Shown piece by piece: positions 1 to 9,187 of a DNA stretch of 64,000 bases. The DNA is from Novosphingobium guangzhouense (lineage in GTDB: Bacteria; Pseudomonadota; Alphaproteobacteria; Sphingomonadales; Sphingomonadaceae): contig NZ_LYMM01000029.1 of NCBI RefSeq assembly GCF_002896965.1, forward strand, positions 186,001 to 250,000, read 5' to 3'. The first letter of the stretch is position 1; each line of letters starts with the position of its first letter. The position numbers and the translations under genes were made by a program. The notes beneath the pieces are model-generated. The model saw only the letters and a program-made list of their open reading frames with translations, was not told the origin of the DNA and searched no databases.

Positions 1-813
1 CACCTTGCCAGGCGGCAGATCAAGTTTCTTAGCCGTCGCATCCAGAATTCGGGCGTTGGCTTGATGCGGTACGAGCCAATCGATATCGGATGTGGAAAGC
101 CCAGCATCTTCAATAACTTCGCGAAGAACGTCGGCAAGGTTGACGACCGCGTGGCGGAAGACCTCTCTGCCCTTCATGCGCAGCTTTCCAACCGTTCCGC
201 TCGTCGACGGGCCGCCATCGACGTAAAGAAGCTGATTGTGCGCGCCATCGGCATGGAGCCGCGTTGCGAGGATCCCCCGGGGTGTTTCCCCCTCCTGATC
301 CTGCGCCTCAAGCACGACTGCGCCGGCGCCGTCACCGAAAAGGACGCAGGTAGTGCGATCTTCCCAGTCCAGAATCCGGCTGAAGGTTTCGGCACCTATC
401 ACCAGCGCACGCCGGGCCATGCCGGTGCGCAGCATCGAATCGGCAACGCCCACCGCATACAGAAAACCGGAGCACACTGCCGCGACATCAAATGCGATGC
501 CGCCCGGACGACAGCCCAGGCTGCTCTGCACGATAGTGGCCGTCGCAGGAAAAGTCTGGTCAGGCGTAGCCGTGGCAAGAACGATCAAATCGATCGAATC
601 AGCCTCGACGCCCGCTGCTTCCAGCGCCTTGCGCCCCGCTTCGGTCGCCAGAGTGGACGTGGTTTCGTCAGCTTGTGCGATATATCGGTTGGAGATGCCG
701 GTACGCTCGACGATCCATTCATCGCTGGTATCGACCCGCTGCGCGAGTTCGGCGTTGCTGACGGCCGTGCGCGGTAGCGCGGAGCCGGTCCCGATCAGTA
801 CCGAACGAATCAT
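1..813 (-). CDS. fabH: Beta-ketoacyl-ACP synthase III, 3' end cut by the window edge
   Basis: FabH condenses acetyl-CoA with malonyl-ACP to start type II fatty acid synthesis in the cytoplasm. The 271 residues present begin [14 protein letters not shown] and carry the thiolase-fold active-site cysteine at about residue 114 (VAAVCSGF) and the His of PHQANARI near the truncated end. About 50 C-terminal residues, including the Asn-containing GFG region, lie outside the window. The ATG (811-813) overlaps the plsX stop as ATGA, so translation is probably coupled. The rpmF-plsX-fabH order is the classic bacterial arrangement. Confidence 0.96.
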   Translation of the reverse strand, partial: MIRSVLIGTGSALPRTAVSNAELAQRVDTSDEWIVERTGISNRYIAQADETTSTLATEAGRKALEAAGVEADSIDLIVLATATPDQTFPATATIVQSSLGCRPGGIAFDVAAVCSGFLYAVGVADSMLRTGMARRALVIGAETFSRILDWEDRTTCVLFGDGAGAVVLEAQDQEGETPRGILATRLHADGAHNQLLYVDGGPSTSGTVGKLRMKGREVFRHAVVNLADVLREVIEDAGLSTSDIDWLVPHQANARILDATAKKLDLPPGKV

Positions 814-1898
814 CAGGCGCGCTCTTCCTGTACGCCGGTCAGGCCGCCGGGCGTGCTTGCGGGCATGCGCCAGGTCGCCCCGCCCAAACGGGCAAGGTCG
901 GCAGAGATACGCTCGGTCACGTTTTCCTCCAGAAGCCGGGCGGTGACCGCCACGGCATTAGCCACACCGGCGGCGTTGGCGCTGCCGTGGCTTTTCACGA
1001 CAATGCCGTTGAGGCCGAGGAAGACCGCGCCATTGTGATTATTGGGATCGAGGTGGTGCTTGAGCAGGTCGGTCGCCGGCTTCGAGATCAGGAACCCGAT
1101 CTTCGAACGCAACGAACTGCTGAATCCACGGCGCAGCAGATCGGCAACGAACCTCGCCGTACCTTCCACCGCCTTCAGGGCGACGTTCCCGGTGAAACCA
1201 TCGGTCACAACGACATCGACGTCTCCGCGACAGATCTTGTCCGCCTCGGTAAAGCCGTCAAAGGACATCGCAAGATTATCCGCAGCGCCCTTGAGCACAG
1301 CGGCTGCATCGCGCAGTTCCTCGGTGCCCTTGGTTTCTTCGGTACCGATGTTGAGGAGCCGTACGCGCGGCTCAGCACGCCCTGTCGCCACACGCGAATA
1401 AGCCGCCCCCATGATCGCGAACTGGACCAGGTTACGACTGTCGCACTCGGTATTGGCACCGAGGTCGAGCATGATCACATCATTATCACCCAACGTCGGC
1501 AGCAATGCGGCCAGCGCAGGACGATCGATGCCAGGCATCGTGCGAAGCGAAAGCTTGGCAATAGCCATAAGCGCACCGGTATTGCCGCCACTGACGGCGG
1601 CACCGGCATGCCCAAGCTTCACCGCTTCGATGGCACGCCCCATGGACGTACCCTTGGCACGGCGAAGCGCCTGACTTGGCTTGTCCTCGCCACTGATGAC
1701 ACCATCAGTGTGCAGGATTTCAGAGCTGGCCCGCAGGTTCGGATGATTCTCAAGCACGGCCTTGATCCGCGCTTCGTCACCGACGAGCAGGAACTTGAAA
1801 CGGTCATGACGGCGGCGCGCAAGCGCGGCGCCTTCAATCATGACGCGCACGCCCTCGTCGCCGCCCATCGCGTCAATAGCGATACGCGGCAAACTCAT
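813..1898 (-). CDS. plsX: Phosphate acyltransferase PlsX
   Basis: PlsX converts acyl-ACP to acyl-phosphate, the donor for PlsY in phosphatidic acid synthesis, and works at the inner face of the membrane. The 361-residue protein starts [14 protein letters not shown], the PlsX signature, and has the conserved [10 protein letters not shown] and [10 protein letters not shown] segments. Length is normal for the family. It starts 36 bases after the rpmF stop and its own stop overlaps the fabH start. Co-transcription with rpmF and fabH ties phospholipid supply to ribosome production. Confidence 0.97.
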   Translation of the reverse strand: MSLPRIAIDAMGGDEGVRVMIEGAALARRRHDRFKFLLVGDEARIKAVLENHPNLRASSEILHTDGVISGEDKPSQALRRAKGTSMGRAIEAVKLGHAGAAVSGGNTGALMAIAKLSLRTMPGIDRPALAALLPTLGDNDVIMLDLGANTECDSRNLVQFAIMGAAYSRVATGRAEPRVRLLNIGTEETKGTEELRDAAAVLKGAADNLAMSFDGFTEADKICRGDVDVVVTDGFTGNVALKAVEGTARFVADLLRRGFSSSLRSKIGFLISKPATDLLKHHLDPNNHNGAVFLGLNGIVVKSHGSANAAGVANAVAVTARLLEENVTERISADLARLGGATWRMPASTPGGLTGVQEERA

Positions 1899-1934
1899 GG
1901 GGCTTTCTCCGAAATACGCCGTAGGATCTAAGTC

Positions 1935-2114
1935 TTAGACTTCGACCGCGACGATTTCACGACCATTGTAGTGGCCGCAAGCGTTGCACAGGTTATGCGG
2001 GCGCTTCAGTTCGCCACAATTCGGGCACTCGTGGAATGCCTCAACCGACAGCGCGTCATGGCTGCGGCGCATGCCCCGGCGGGAGGGGGTCGTCTTTCTT
2101 TTAGGGACAGCCAT
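1935..2114 (-). CDS. rpmF: 50S ribosomal protein L32
   Basis: This 59-residue protein starts [20 protein letters not shown], the typical alphaproteobacterial L32 start, and ends in EIVAVEV. Two Cys-x2-Cys pairs (CPNC and CNAC) form the zinc ribbon. L32 sits near the peptidyl transferase side of the large subunit. It is the first gene of the rpmF-plsX-fabH operon. The basic N-terminus and zinc cysteines leave little doubt. Confidence 0.97.
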   Translation of the reverse strand: MAVPKRKTTPSRRGMRRSHDALSVEAFHECPNCGELKRPHNLCNACGHYNGREIVAVEV

Positions 2115-2275
2115 TTCGGCACCTGTTCCTGCAAATACGTTTCTGTCAAAAAGGCCGCCGGTGACCGTCAGAGGACACGGCGGCTTGCGAAGGCGCGCCT
2201 ATAACCCATTTCTCGTGAGTTGCAACCCGTTACTCCCTCCACCATCAAGCCGTCACCAAACGGGAGTACGCCTAT

Positions 2276-2680
2276 ATGATTCTGCAGACCACCCTCAGCA
2301 TGTCCGCCGCTGCCGGCCTGATCGCCCTGTGGCTGGCAGTCCGCACCGGCAAGGCGCGCATGTCTGCGAAGGTATGGCACGGTGACGGCGAGAATCCCGT
2401 ACTTCTGCGGCGTATGCGCGCTCAGGCCAATTATGGAGAGAGCGCCCCGTTCGTCCTGATACTGGTCGCCGCGATCGAATTTTCCGGCAAAGGCGGAGCG
2501 GAACACGGCAACTGGCTGGCGATCGTCGGGGGGCTCTACATGCTCGCGCGGATCGCCCACGGCATCGGCATGGACAAGCCCGAGAAATCTCCACTGCGAG
2601 CAGCCGGATTCATAATCTCCGCGCTGACACTGCTGGGACTCGCCCTAACGGCGGTGCTGATCGCGGCCGGGCGATTCTAG
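2276..2680 (+). CDS. MAPEG family membrane protein
   Basis: A 134-residue protein with four predicted hydrophobic segments, matching the membrane-associated eicosanoid/glutathione metabolism (MAPEG) fold. The family motif RxRAQANYGESAP is visible at about residues 43-55, with further conserved residues in YMLARIAHGIGM. Bacterial members are small four-helix inner-membrane proteins, often of unknown substrate and sometimes glutathione-dependent. It stands alone, divergent from rpmF and convergent with the metallo-hydrolase. The ATG follows a weak ribosome binding site. Confidence 0.88.
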   Translation: MILQTTLSMSAAAGLIALWLAVRTGKARMSAKVWHGDGENPVLLRRMRAQANYGESAPFVLILVAAIEFSGKGGAEHGNWLAIVGGLYMLARIAHGIGMDKPEKSPLRAAGFIISALTLLGLALTAVLIAAGRF

Positions 2681-2691
2681 ACCGACCAGTT

Positions 2692-3372
2692 TTAGACCGG
2701 CAACCCGCGCCTGATCGCATCGTCGCTAACATAAGGGTTGGTCAGGCGCTCCTGCCCGAACGTACTCACCGGGCCGTGTCCGGGCACGAACGTGACGTCA
2801 TCGCCCAGCGGCCAGAGCTTCTGCGTGATTGAATGAAGCAGGTCGTCGAGGTTGCCGCGCGGGAAGTCCCACCGGCCGATGCCGTTCTGGAACAGCACGT
2901 CGCCCACCATCGCGAATTTGCTGGGAGCATGATGAAACACGACATGTCCCGGCGTGTGTCCCGGACAATGGACAACGTCGAGTTCGAGTTCGCCCACGGT
3001 CACCTTGTCCCCATCCTCAAGCCAGCGGTCGGGCTCGAAGGTATGGGCTTCCATGTTCCAGCGCGGCCCATCGTCATCGAGCTGCGCGATCCAGAACCGG
3101 TCTTCCTCCTGCGGCCCCTCGATCGGTAGGCCCAGTTCCTTGGCCAGCACGCCCGCCTGCCCGCAATGGTCGAGATGGCCATGGGTGACGAGAATCTTCT
3201 CAAGCTGCACCCCGGTCTTCTCAAGCGCCTGCTTCAGTTTGGGCAGGTCGCCTCCGGGGTCTACAAGCGCGCCCTTCATCGTGGCCGTGCACCACAGAAG
3301 AGAGCAGTTCTGCTGGAGCGGCGTGACGGGAATGATACCCACGCGCATCTGCTGTTCGGATCCTTGCGTCAT
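2692..3372 (-). CDS. MBL-fold metallo-hydrolase (glyoxalase II-like)
   Basis: A member of the metallo-beta-lactamase superfamily. The metal-binding motif THGHLDHCGQ is intact, and later ligands are visible in HCPGHTPGH, GDVLF and the C-terminal FVPGHGP. The overall layout matches the short glyoxalase II/YcbL group, which hydrolyses thioesters such as S-lactoylglutathione using two metal ions. The start is uncertain: in-frame ATGs occur at 3408, 3372 (chosen, MTQGSEQQM) and 3348 (MRVGIIPVTP). The last has an AAGGA about 12 bases upstream and aligns best with the family start. The substrate cannot be read from the sequence. Confidence 0.88.
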   Translation of the reverse strand: MTQGSEQQMRVGIIPVTPLQQNCSLLWCTATMKGALVDPGGDLPKLKQALEKTGVQLEKILVTHGHLDHCGQAGVLAKELGLPIEGPQEEDRFWIAQLDDDGPRWNMEAHTFEPDRWLEDGDKVTVGELELDVVHCPGHTPGHVVFHHAPSKFAMVGDVLFQNGIGRWDFPRGNLDDLLHSITQKLWPLGDDVTFVPGHGPVSTFGQERLTNPYVSDDAIRRGLPV

Positions 3373-3413
3373 ATCACCGGAAATGGCTGCAAGGTCGCGT
3401 GAATGCAACCGGG

Positions 3414-4067
3414 CTAGATGCGCCCGCCTTTCCAGACCACTTTACCGATCACTTCGATTTCAGAGGCGTCACACGTCACCGGCGGATAGGCCGGGTTGTC
3501 GCTGATAAGGACGACATGCCCTGAACGCGAAGCATCAAGCCGCTTGACCAAAAGACTATCACCCGATCGCACCACATGGATGCCGTCGCGCAGCGCACGC
3601 AGGGTACGATCCACGAGAATCTCATCCCCGTCACGCAAGGTTGGCTCCATCGAGTCGCCGCTGACCACGATCGTCGAAAGATGGTCCGGCTGAAGTCCCA
3701 TCGAGCGCAGCCAGCGGCCCGAAAAACATATGGTATCGAAAGCCAGCTCCGCCTCTGGTGTCATCCCCGGCCCTGCAGATGCGCCGACAGCGAGGCGCGG
3801 AACATCGACCCAGGTGGGACTTTGCTCCGGCCGGAAGGGAGCAAAGGAATTTTCCTTCGGCTGACCCAACTCGGATTCGTCCACGCCGAAGAACCGCGCC
3901 AGCATTCCCCGGTCCTGCTCCTCCAGTTTGCGAGGGCTGCCCTTCCGAATGAACTGCTGAAGGTAACTGGAGTTCTTGCCCAGCATCGCGGAGAGCCTGG
4001 CGAGGCTCACCCGCCGCTCGTCAGCAAGTGCCAACAGCCTTAACCGCGCAGGATCGCTTACCATTTT
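3414..4067 (-). CDS. S24-family (LexA/CI-like) repressor with peptidase domain
   Basis: A LexA/CI-type regulator of about 217 residues. The N-terminal 70 residues look like a helix-turn-helix (SLARLSAMLGKNSSYLQQFI) followed by a linker. The C-terminal S24 domain has the catalytic serine in VSGDSMEPTL and the lysine in LLVKRLD, as expected for autocleavage or a relic of it. The open frame extends to an ATG at 4100, but the chosen ATG at 4067 fits family starts. It also leaves the 14-base palindrome at 4082-4095 upstream of the gene rather than inside it. Autoregulation and control of the divergent small genes is inferred. Confidence 0.88.
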   Translation of the reverse strand, partial: KMVSDPARLRLLALADERRVSLARLSAMLGKNSSYLQQFIRKGSPRKLEEQDRGMLARFFGVDESELGQPKENSFAPFRPEQSPTWVDVPRLAVGASAGPGMTPEAELAFDTICFSGRWLRSMGLQPDHLSTIVVSGDSMEPTLRDGDEILVDRTLRALRDGIHVVRSGDSLLVKRLDASRSGHVVLISDNPAYPPVTCDASEIEVIGKVVWKGGRI

Positions 4068-4081
4068 ATAACCCACATCCG

Positions 4082-4148
4082 TAGGAAATTTCCTAGACAT
4101 GTAGGATTAAGATCGGAACAAAACAAAAACATCAAGAGAAATCCTACA
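4082..4148. promoter_or_regulatory. Palindromic operator cluster between S24 regulator and divergent genes
   Basis: TAGGAAATTTCCTA at 4082-4095 is a perfect 14-base palindrome. TGTAGGATT at 4100-4108 is repeated inverted as AATCCTACA at 4140-4148. The TAGGA half-site therefore occurs four times in 67 bases (two per strand). This is the expected layout of a dimeric autoregulator controlling both its own gene and the divergent gene at 4166. Binding is inferred from position only. Confidence 0.6.
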
Positions 4149-4165
4149 GGAAAGGACAAGCCAGG

Positions 4166-4366
4166 ATGCTGTTGCGCCAGATCGAGCGCTTTCTACGCCA
4201 AACGGACATGCCTTGGACCAAGTTTGGTCGGCTCGCCGCTCAGGATCCCCGGTTCGTTGCAGACCTGCGCAACGGCCGAATCCCTCGCGAAGATACAGCG
4301 ACACGAGTCGAGCAATTCATGAGCACTTATCTTAAGGGTCCGGGAGAAAACCGCCATGCAGTCTGA
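4166..4366 (+). CDS. Small sphingomonad protein, possible HTH type
   Basis: A 66-residue basic protein starting MLLRQIERFLRQTDMPWTKFGRLAAQDPRFVADLRNGR. The segment resembles a short helix-turn-helix related to those of S24-type repressors, and I recall similar small ORFs in other sphingomonads. It is divergent from the S24 regulator across the TAGGA operator cluster and overlaps the next gene by 11 bases, which suggests coupled translation. No enzymatic motif is visible. A role as DNA-binding partner of the repressor is only inference. Confidence 0.65.
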   Translation: MLLRQIERFLRQTDMPWTKFGRLAAQDPRFVADLRNGRIPREDTATRVEQFMSTYLKGPGENRHAV

Positions 4367-4718
4367 ACTTGTACGTGGAACCTCATTTCCCTTCGCAACT
4401 GGCCGCGCACGCGGACCATGGCTTCGCCTGCTTTCGGAAGTGCTCAACCTTGCCGGCCCTTCAGCCGAATTCCTGAGGCATTCCGAACGCGACTGGGCCA
4501 GCGCGACATTTTCCGGCGCACGGCACACGGTTGCACTTACATTCGATGGCGCGGCCGCCGTGGCGCATGGAGAAGCGTTCATGACGCTCCTGCCGGATCA
4601 TGAATTCACCGTGCCTCGCCACATCGTCGCCGACGCCGCAGTGACCTCAGTGGAGCAAACGCAGGCGCCCGCCCGCATGACACTGGAGGTCGAGCTGCTG
4701 GTGCTTCAGGACTTCTGA
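4356..4718 (+). CDS. Conserved hypothetical protein
   Basis: A 120-residue protein of unknown function. No transmembrane segment, signal peptide or catalytic motif is evident. The middle region is mostly alternating hydrophobic residues (ATFSGARHTVALTF), suggesting a beta-rich fold. It overlaps the 66-residue gene upstream by 11 bases and so belongs to the same transcript, opposite the S24 repressor. A perfect hairpin follows its stop. Confidence 0.65.
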   Translation: MQSELVRGTSFPFATGRARGPWLRLLSEVLNLAGPSAEFLRHSERDWASATFSGARHTVALTFDGAAAVAHGEAFMTLLPDHEFTVPRHIVADAAVTSVEQTQAPARMTLEVELLVLQDF

Positions 4719-4724
4719 AGGCAA

Positions 4725-4757
4725 GTTCGTCCCCGCCGGCGCGCGGCGGGGACGAAC
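4725..4757. terminator. Perfect 14-base-pair hairpin between convergent genes
   Basis: GTTCGTCCCCGCCG at 4725-4738 is mirrored exactly at 4744-4757 with a 5-base loop. It lies in the 46-base gap between two convergent genes (stops at 4718 and 4765). There is no T-run on either side, so it is not a standard intrinsic terminator. It may act as a bidirectional barrier or 3' end stabiliser. Confidence 0.6.
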
Positions 4758-4764
4758 CCTCAGA

Positions 4765-6441
4765 TCAAAGTCCTCGCGACAGTTCCTTGATCTCGGTGTT
4801 GAGAATGCGGTCGTTCTCGGAATAATCGACCGGACAATCGATCAGGTGCACGCCCGGCGTATCCCGGCAGTGCACCAGCAATTCCTTGAGGTGCTCCGCG
4901 CTCTCCACCCGGTAGCCATTGGCGCCGTAGCTTTGTGCGTACTGCACGAAATCCGGGTTGCCATAGTTCAACCCGAAATCGGCAAAACCCATGTTGGCCT
5001 GCTTCCAGCGGATCATGCCATACGCGTTATCGTTCAGGATCAGCACCGTCAGGTTGAGACCAAGGCGAACCGCTGTCTCCATCTCCTGGCTGTTCATCAT
5101 GAAGCCGCCATCACCGCAGACCGCGAAAACCTTCCGATCCGGATAGACCATCGCGCTTGCCATCGCGGAAGGCAGGCCCGCGCCCATCGTCGCCAGCGCG
5201 TTGTCCAGTAGGACCGTATTGGGTTTCACCGCGCAATAGCCGCGCGCGAACCACAGCTTGTAGACACCATTGTCGAGGCAGACGATCGCATCGTCGGGTA
5301 GCGCATCGCGCACCTGCTTCACCGCATGCGGCGGGAAGATCGGGAAACGCTCGTCCGCAGCCAGCTTTGCGGTGTGCTCCACCTCGGCCGCGCGATAACG
5401 CAGCATCGAATCGAAGTTCCAGCGGGTGGACGGCGTGATCGCTTCCTTGATCTGCCACATGGCGTTGGCGATATCGCCGATCACCTCGATATGCGGGAAA
5501 TAGACCGGGTCCACTTCCGCCGTTTTGGTGGAAACGTGGATAACCACCAGCCCGTCGTCGCGCTTGCCGTCATTGTGCATGAAGAACGGCGGCTTTTCGA
5601 TCACGTCATGGCCGATGTTGACGATGCAGTCGGCATCCTCGATCGCGCGGTGAACGAAATCGCCTGAAGACAGCGCCGCACAGCCCAGGAACTTGGGATG
5701 CCGCTCGTCGATCACGCCCTTGCCAAGCTGCGTCGTCAGAAACGGGATGCCGGTCTTCTCGACGAACTCGCTCAGCATCTTGCTGGTCATCTTGCGGTTC
5801 GCGCCTGCCCCGATCACCAGCAGTGGACGCTTGGCTGTCTGCAGCGCATCAACCGCCTGGACGATCGACTTCACGTCCGCCGTGGGCCGCCGCACGATGG
5901 AGCGCGGCACGGGCCGCGAATCGGTGTGTTCGTCCGCGATATCCTCGGGCAGTTCGATATGCGACGCGCCCGGCTTTTCCTCCTCGGCGATACGGAACGC
6001 TTCGCGCACGCGGCTCGGGATGTTGTCCGAAGAGGCCATCTGGTGCGCATACTTGGTGATCGGCTGCATCATTGAGACGACGTCGAGGATCTGGAAACGG
6101 CCCTGCTTCGACTTCTTGATCGGCTTCTGGCCGGTGATCATCAGCATCGGCATGCCGCCCAGCGTCGCATAGGCAGCGGCGGTCACGAAGTTCGTCGCCC
6201 CCGGCCCCAGGGTGGACAGGCAGACGCCCGCCTTGCCGGTATGACGCCCATACGTCGCCGCCATGAAGCCCGCGCCCTGTTCATGGCGCGTAAGGATCAG
6301 CTTAATCTGCTTGGAGCGCGACAGCGAATCCAGAAAGTCGAGGTTTTCCTCGCCCGGCACGCCGAAGATATACTCGACGCCTTCCTGTTCGAGACATTCG
6401 ATGAACAGGTCCGACGCCTTGCGCTTGTCGCTCTCAGCCAT
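4765..6441 (-). CDS. Acetolactate synthase large subunit, ThDP-dependent
   Basis: A ThDP-dependent enzyme of about 558 residues. It has the ThDP-activating glutamate in RHEQGAGFMA near residue 55. The ThDP/Mg motif GDGGFMMNSQEMETAVRLGL with NDNAYGM lies in the C-terminal third, in the normal domain order (PYR, central, PP). It most resembles acetolactate synthase large subunits that act without a regulatory subunit, which join two pyruvates to acetolactate. No ilvN-like small subunit is adjacent. The frame extends three residues upstream of the chosen ATG (MAESDKRK). A different 2-oxoacid decarboxylating enzyme of the family cannot be fully excluded. Confidence 0.85.
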   Translation of the reverse strand: MAESDKRKASDLFIECLEQEGVEYIFGVPGEENLDFLDSLSRSKQIKLILTRHEQGAGFMAATYGRHTGKAGVCLSTLGPGATNFVTAAAYATLGGMPMLMITGQKPIKKSKQGRFQILDVVSMMQPITKYAHQMASSDNIPSRVREAFRIAEEEKPGASHIELPEDIADEHTDSRPVPRSIVRRPTADVKSIVQAVDALQTAKRPLLVIGAGANRKMTSKMLSEFVEKTGIPFLTTQLGKGVIDERHPKFLGCAALSSGDFVHRAIEDADCIVNIGHDVIEKPPFFMHNDGKRDDGLVVIHVSTKTAEVDPVYFPHIEVIGDIANAMWQIKEAITPSTRWNFDSMLRYRAAEVEHTAKLAADERFPIFPPHAVKQVRDALPDDAIVCLDNGVYKLWFARGYCAVKPNTVLLDNALATMGAGLPSAMASAMVYPDRKVFAVCGDGGFMMNSQEMETAVRLGLNLTVLILNDNAYGMIRWKQANMGFADFGLNYGNPDFVQYAQSYGANGYRVESAEHLKELLVHCRDTPGVHLIDCPVDYSENDRILNTEIKELSRGL

Positions 6442-6583
6442 GATCCGCATTCCCCATTAGTTTCGGTGCCGCAGCCTGTCGTGCGACCGTATTGGACGAG
6501 GCTGATACGCGATTTGGTTCAGGCCCGTCCCTGATGAATTAATCAGCCGTGCGGTAGAAAATATCAGCCACGGCAAAGCAGGG

Positions 6584-7522
6584 CTAGTAACCGTGCGAAA
6601 GATCGACCTGATGCGCCAGCGGCTCCGCGCGCTGGTAGCGGCCAAGGTTGTCAAGGAAGCGCGCCGCGCCCCGCCGCAGCAAACCTTCCTGAGCCCTACC
6701 GGACAAGTGCATGGAAATATGCACGTTCTCCCGCGACCACAGCGGATGATCGGAGGGCAGCGGCTCGGGCGTCGTCACATCAAGAAAGGCGCCGCCCAGA
6801 TGCCCCGAATCGATCGCCGTCAGCAAGGCGTCCTGATCAATTACCGTGCCGCGCGCGAAGTTCACCAGCACCGCCCCCGGCTTCATCGCGGCGAACTGCG
6901 CAGCCCCGAACATGCCGGTTGTCTGCGACGTGGAGGGCACAATCAGGACCACCCAGTCGAACCGGCCCAGCGCGCCCTGCCATTCGCCCTGACCCAGCTC
7001 TCCCTTCCCCGGACTGCGGCGCGCCACGGTGACTTTCGCGCCAAACACGTCGAGCATCTGCGCAATTTTTGCACCGATCTCTCCCGCACCGATCACCAGC
7101 ACTTCGGCATCGAGAAGTTCGCGCTTGCCCGGCGGCTCCGTCAGCCATTCGTGCCGGTCCTGCGCGCGCACGACCTTTCGCCAGCCCTTGGCCATCGTCA
7201 ACATGCCCATCAGCGCATATTCGGATACCGACTGCGCGTGAATCCCCGCACCGTTGGTCAGCCGCACCCCGCGTTCGCGAAACAGGTCGAGCGGCAGCCA
7301 GTCCACACCCGATGACATGGCGCAGTACCATTTGAGCCCGGCCATCAGGGCGATCGCCTCCTTCGCCCGAGGCGGCGCGATCATATCAAGCCAGGCGACT
7401 TCCGCCTGCGGCGCCAGCGCCATGAGCTGATCGGCACCCTCGAACCACAGCGGTTCCACGCCTTCCGGCAGCTTCCCTTCCAGCAACGGGCGGGAACTGG
7501 CATTGATGAGGGCGACGGTCAT
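6584..7522 (-). CDS. D-isomer-specific 2-hydroxyacid dehydrogenase
   Basis: A 312-residue NAD(P)-dependent oxidoreductase interconverting a 2-oxoacid and a D-2-hydroxyacid. The Rossmann motif GAGEIGAKIAQML is present. Catalytic residues are visible as Arg in NFARGTVID, Glu in TTPEPLPSDHPLW and His in ISMHLSG. The open frame runs a further 50 residues upstream into cysS. The ATG at 7520-7522 (MTVALINAS) is chosen because it has a CGGAG six bases upstream and gives normal family length. The substrate is unknown. Confidence 0.9.
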   Translation of the reverse strand: MTVALINASSRPLLEGKLPEGVEPLWFEGADQLMALAPQAEVAWLDMIAPPRAKEAIALMAGLKWYCAMSSGVDWLPLDLFRERGVRLTNGAGIHAQSVSEYALMGMLTMAKGWRKVVRAQDRHEWLTEPPGKRELLDAEVLVIGAGEIGAKIAQMLDVFGAKVTVARRSPGKGELGQGEWQGALGRFDWVVLIVPSTSQTTGMFGAAQFAAMKPGAVLVNFARGTVIDQDALLTAIDSGHLGGAFLDVTTPEPLPSDHPLWSRENVHISMHLSGRAQEGLLRRGAARFLDNLGRYQRAEPLAHQVDLSHGY

Positions 7523-7596
7523 GGGGGCACTCCGATTACGCCCGGCCGACCACGGCCGGTTACAAGACCCCGGCAGCCTCGGCGCATAATCGGGCG

Positions 7597-7627
7597 AAAA
7601 CAAGGGCGTGTTCGGCATCCGCCCTTG
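7597..7627 (-). terminator. Intrinsic terminator after cysS
   Basis: CAAGGGCG (7601-7608) pairs with CGCCCTTG (7620-7627) around an 11-base loop. Read on the minus strand, the stem is followed at once by TTTT (complement of 7597-7600). It lies 30 bases past the cysS stop. Confidence 0.6.
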
Positions 7628-7656
7628 CGTTGCAGGCAACAGTCGGAAGCGGGTGC

Positions 7657-9120
7657 TCAGCCCAGCTTCCATTCCCAGCCAAGCGGATCGCCGTCCATCG
7701 CCTCTACCCCCCTGGCCGCAAGTTCATCGCGCAGCGCGTCTGAAGTGGCGAAGTCCTTGTCGGCGCGCGCCTGCTTTCGGGCGGCCAGCACGTCCTCGAT
7801 CTCCGCCTCGGTGATCACTGCCGCCTTGGGGCGCAAGCGCAAATCGGCGCGCGACGTGCCGAACAGGTCGAGACCCAGGACAGCATCCATCTTCTCGACA
7901 ACGGCGCGCTTGGCCGAAGGATCGACCTTCTTGGCTGCCAGCACATCCTCCAGCGCGGTAAGCGCGATCGCGGTATTGAGATCTTCCCCGATGGCTTTCT
8001 CGAAAGTTTCGAGCATCGGCGCCAGTTTGGGATGAAACGCCTCCCCCGGCTCCACTTCGGCAAGGCGTTCGGCCACGATGATCATGCGCTTGAGCCGCAC
8101 CAGCGCGGCGGCCAGACCTTCCCAGGAGAATTCCAGCTCACTGCGATAATGCGCCTGCAGACACATCATGCGATAGCCCAGCGGGTGATAGCCCTTGTCG
8201 ATCAGCAGTTGCAGGCGCAGGAATTCGCCCGATGACTTGCTCATCTTGCCCGATCGTTCGACAAGAAAATTGTTGTGCATCCACACCTTGGCGCCCGAAT
8301 TTGCCGGTGCGTCGAGGCTGCAGGAATCTTCCGGACCACAGCAGAACGCCTGATTCTGGGCGATTTCGTTGGGGTGGTGAATCTCGCGGTGGTCAATGCC
8401 GCCGGTGTGGATATCGAACGGGAAACCCAGCAGGTCGCCGCTCATCACCGAGCATTCCAGATGCCAGCCCGGCGCCCCCCGTCCCCAGGGCGAATCCCAT
8501 TCCATCTGCCGCTTCTCACCCGCGGGGGTCTTGCGCCAGATCGCGAAGTCGGCGGCGTTGCGCTTGCCCGCTACCGCCTCGATGCGCCCTTCCCCTTCGT
8601 CCGTGACGGAACGGGCAAGGCGGCCATAATCGGCCACCGTCGAAACATCGAAATAGAGTCCACTTTCCAATTCATAACAATGCCTTGGAGCGATCTTCTC
8701 GGCAAATTCGATCATCTGGGGAACATAGTCGGTCGCGATCGACCACTTCGCGGGCTGCCGAATGTTGAGCGCGGAGATATCGGCCCAGTAGGCCTGCGTG
8801 TAATGCTTGGCGACGTCCCAGATGGACTGGGACTGCGCTTTCGCCATCTTCTCCATCTTGTCCTCACCATCGTCGGCGTCGTCGGTAAGGTGGCCGACAT
8901 CGGTGATGTTGATGACGTGGGTAAGCTTGTAACCCTTATGGCTTAGCGTGCGCCCCAGCACGTCCGCAAAGACATAGGCGCGCATGTTGCCGATATGGGG
9001 ATAGTTGTAGACCGTCGGCCCACATGTATAGACCCGCGCCTCTCCGGCATGAACGGGCTCGAACGCTTCGAGCTTGCGGGTCAGGCTGTTGAACAGCGTG
9101 AGAGAAGGTGCGTCGGTCAT
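7657..9120 (-). CDS. cysS: Cysteine--tRNA ligase
   Basis: Class I aminoacyl-tRNA synthetase that charges tRNA-Cys. The 487 residues include the HIGH-type motif YPHIGNMRAY near residue 39, the CGPTVYN cysteine ligand of the zinc site and the KMSKS motif followed by SGEFL at about residue 290. Further zinc ligands appear in WHLECSVM and the HHPNE segment. Length is slightly above the 460-residue norm but not unusual for alphaproteobacteria. It is a single gene with its own terminator. Confidence 0.97.
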   Translation of the reverse strand: MTDAPSLTLFNSLTRKLEAFEPVHAGEARVYTCGPTVYNYPHIGNMRAYVFADVLGRTLSHKGYKLTHVINITDVGHLTDDADDGEDKMEKMAKAQSQSIWDVAKHYTQAYWADISALNIRQPAKWSIATDYVPQMIEFAEKIAPRHCYELESGLYFDVSTVADYGRLARSVTDEGEGRIEAVAGKRNAADFAIWRKTPAGEKRQMEWDSPWGRGAPGWHLECSVMSGDLLGFPFDIHTGGIDHREIHHPNEIAQNQAFCCGPEDSCSLDAPANSGAKVWMHNNFLVERSGKMSKSSGEFLRLQLLIDKGYHPLGYRMMCLQAHYRSELEFSWEGLAAALVRLKRMIIVAERLAEVEPGEAFHPKLAPMLETFEKAIGEDLNTAIALTALEDVLAAKKVDPSAKRAVVEKMDAVLGLDLFGTSRADLRLRPKAAVITEAEIEDVLAARKQARADKDFATSDALRDELAARGVEAMDGDPLGWEWKLG

Positions 9121-9187
9121 GGCGGCGACGACTTAGGCCTCACGCATGAAAGGTCAAGCGTGAGGCCTATAGACGGCAGCAGGCGTT

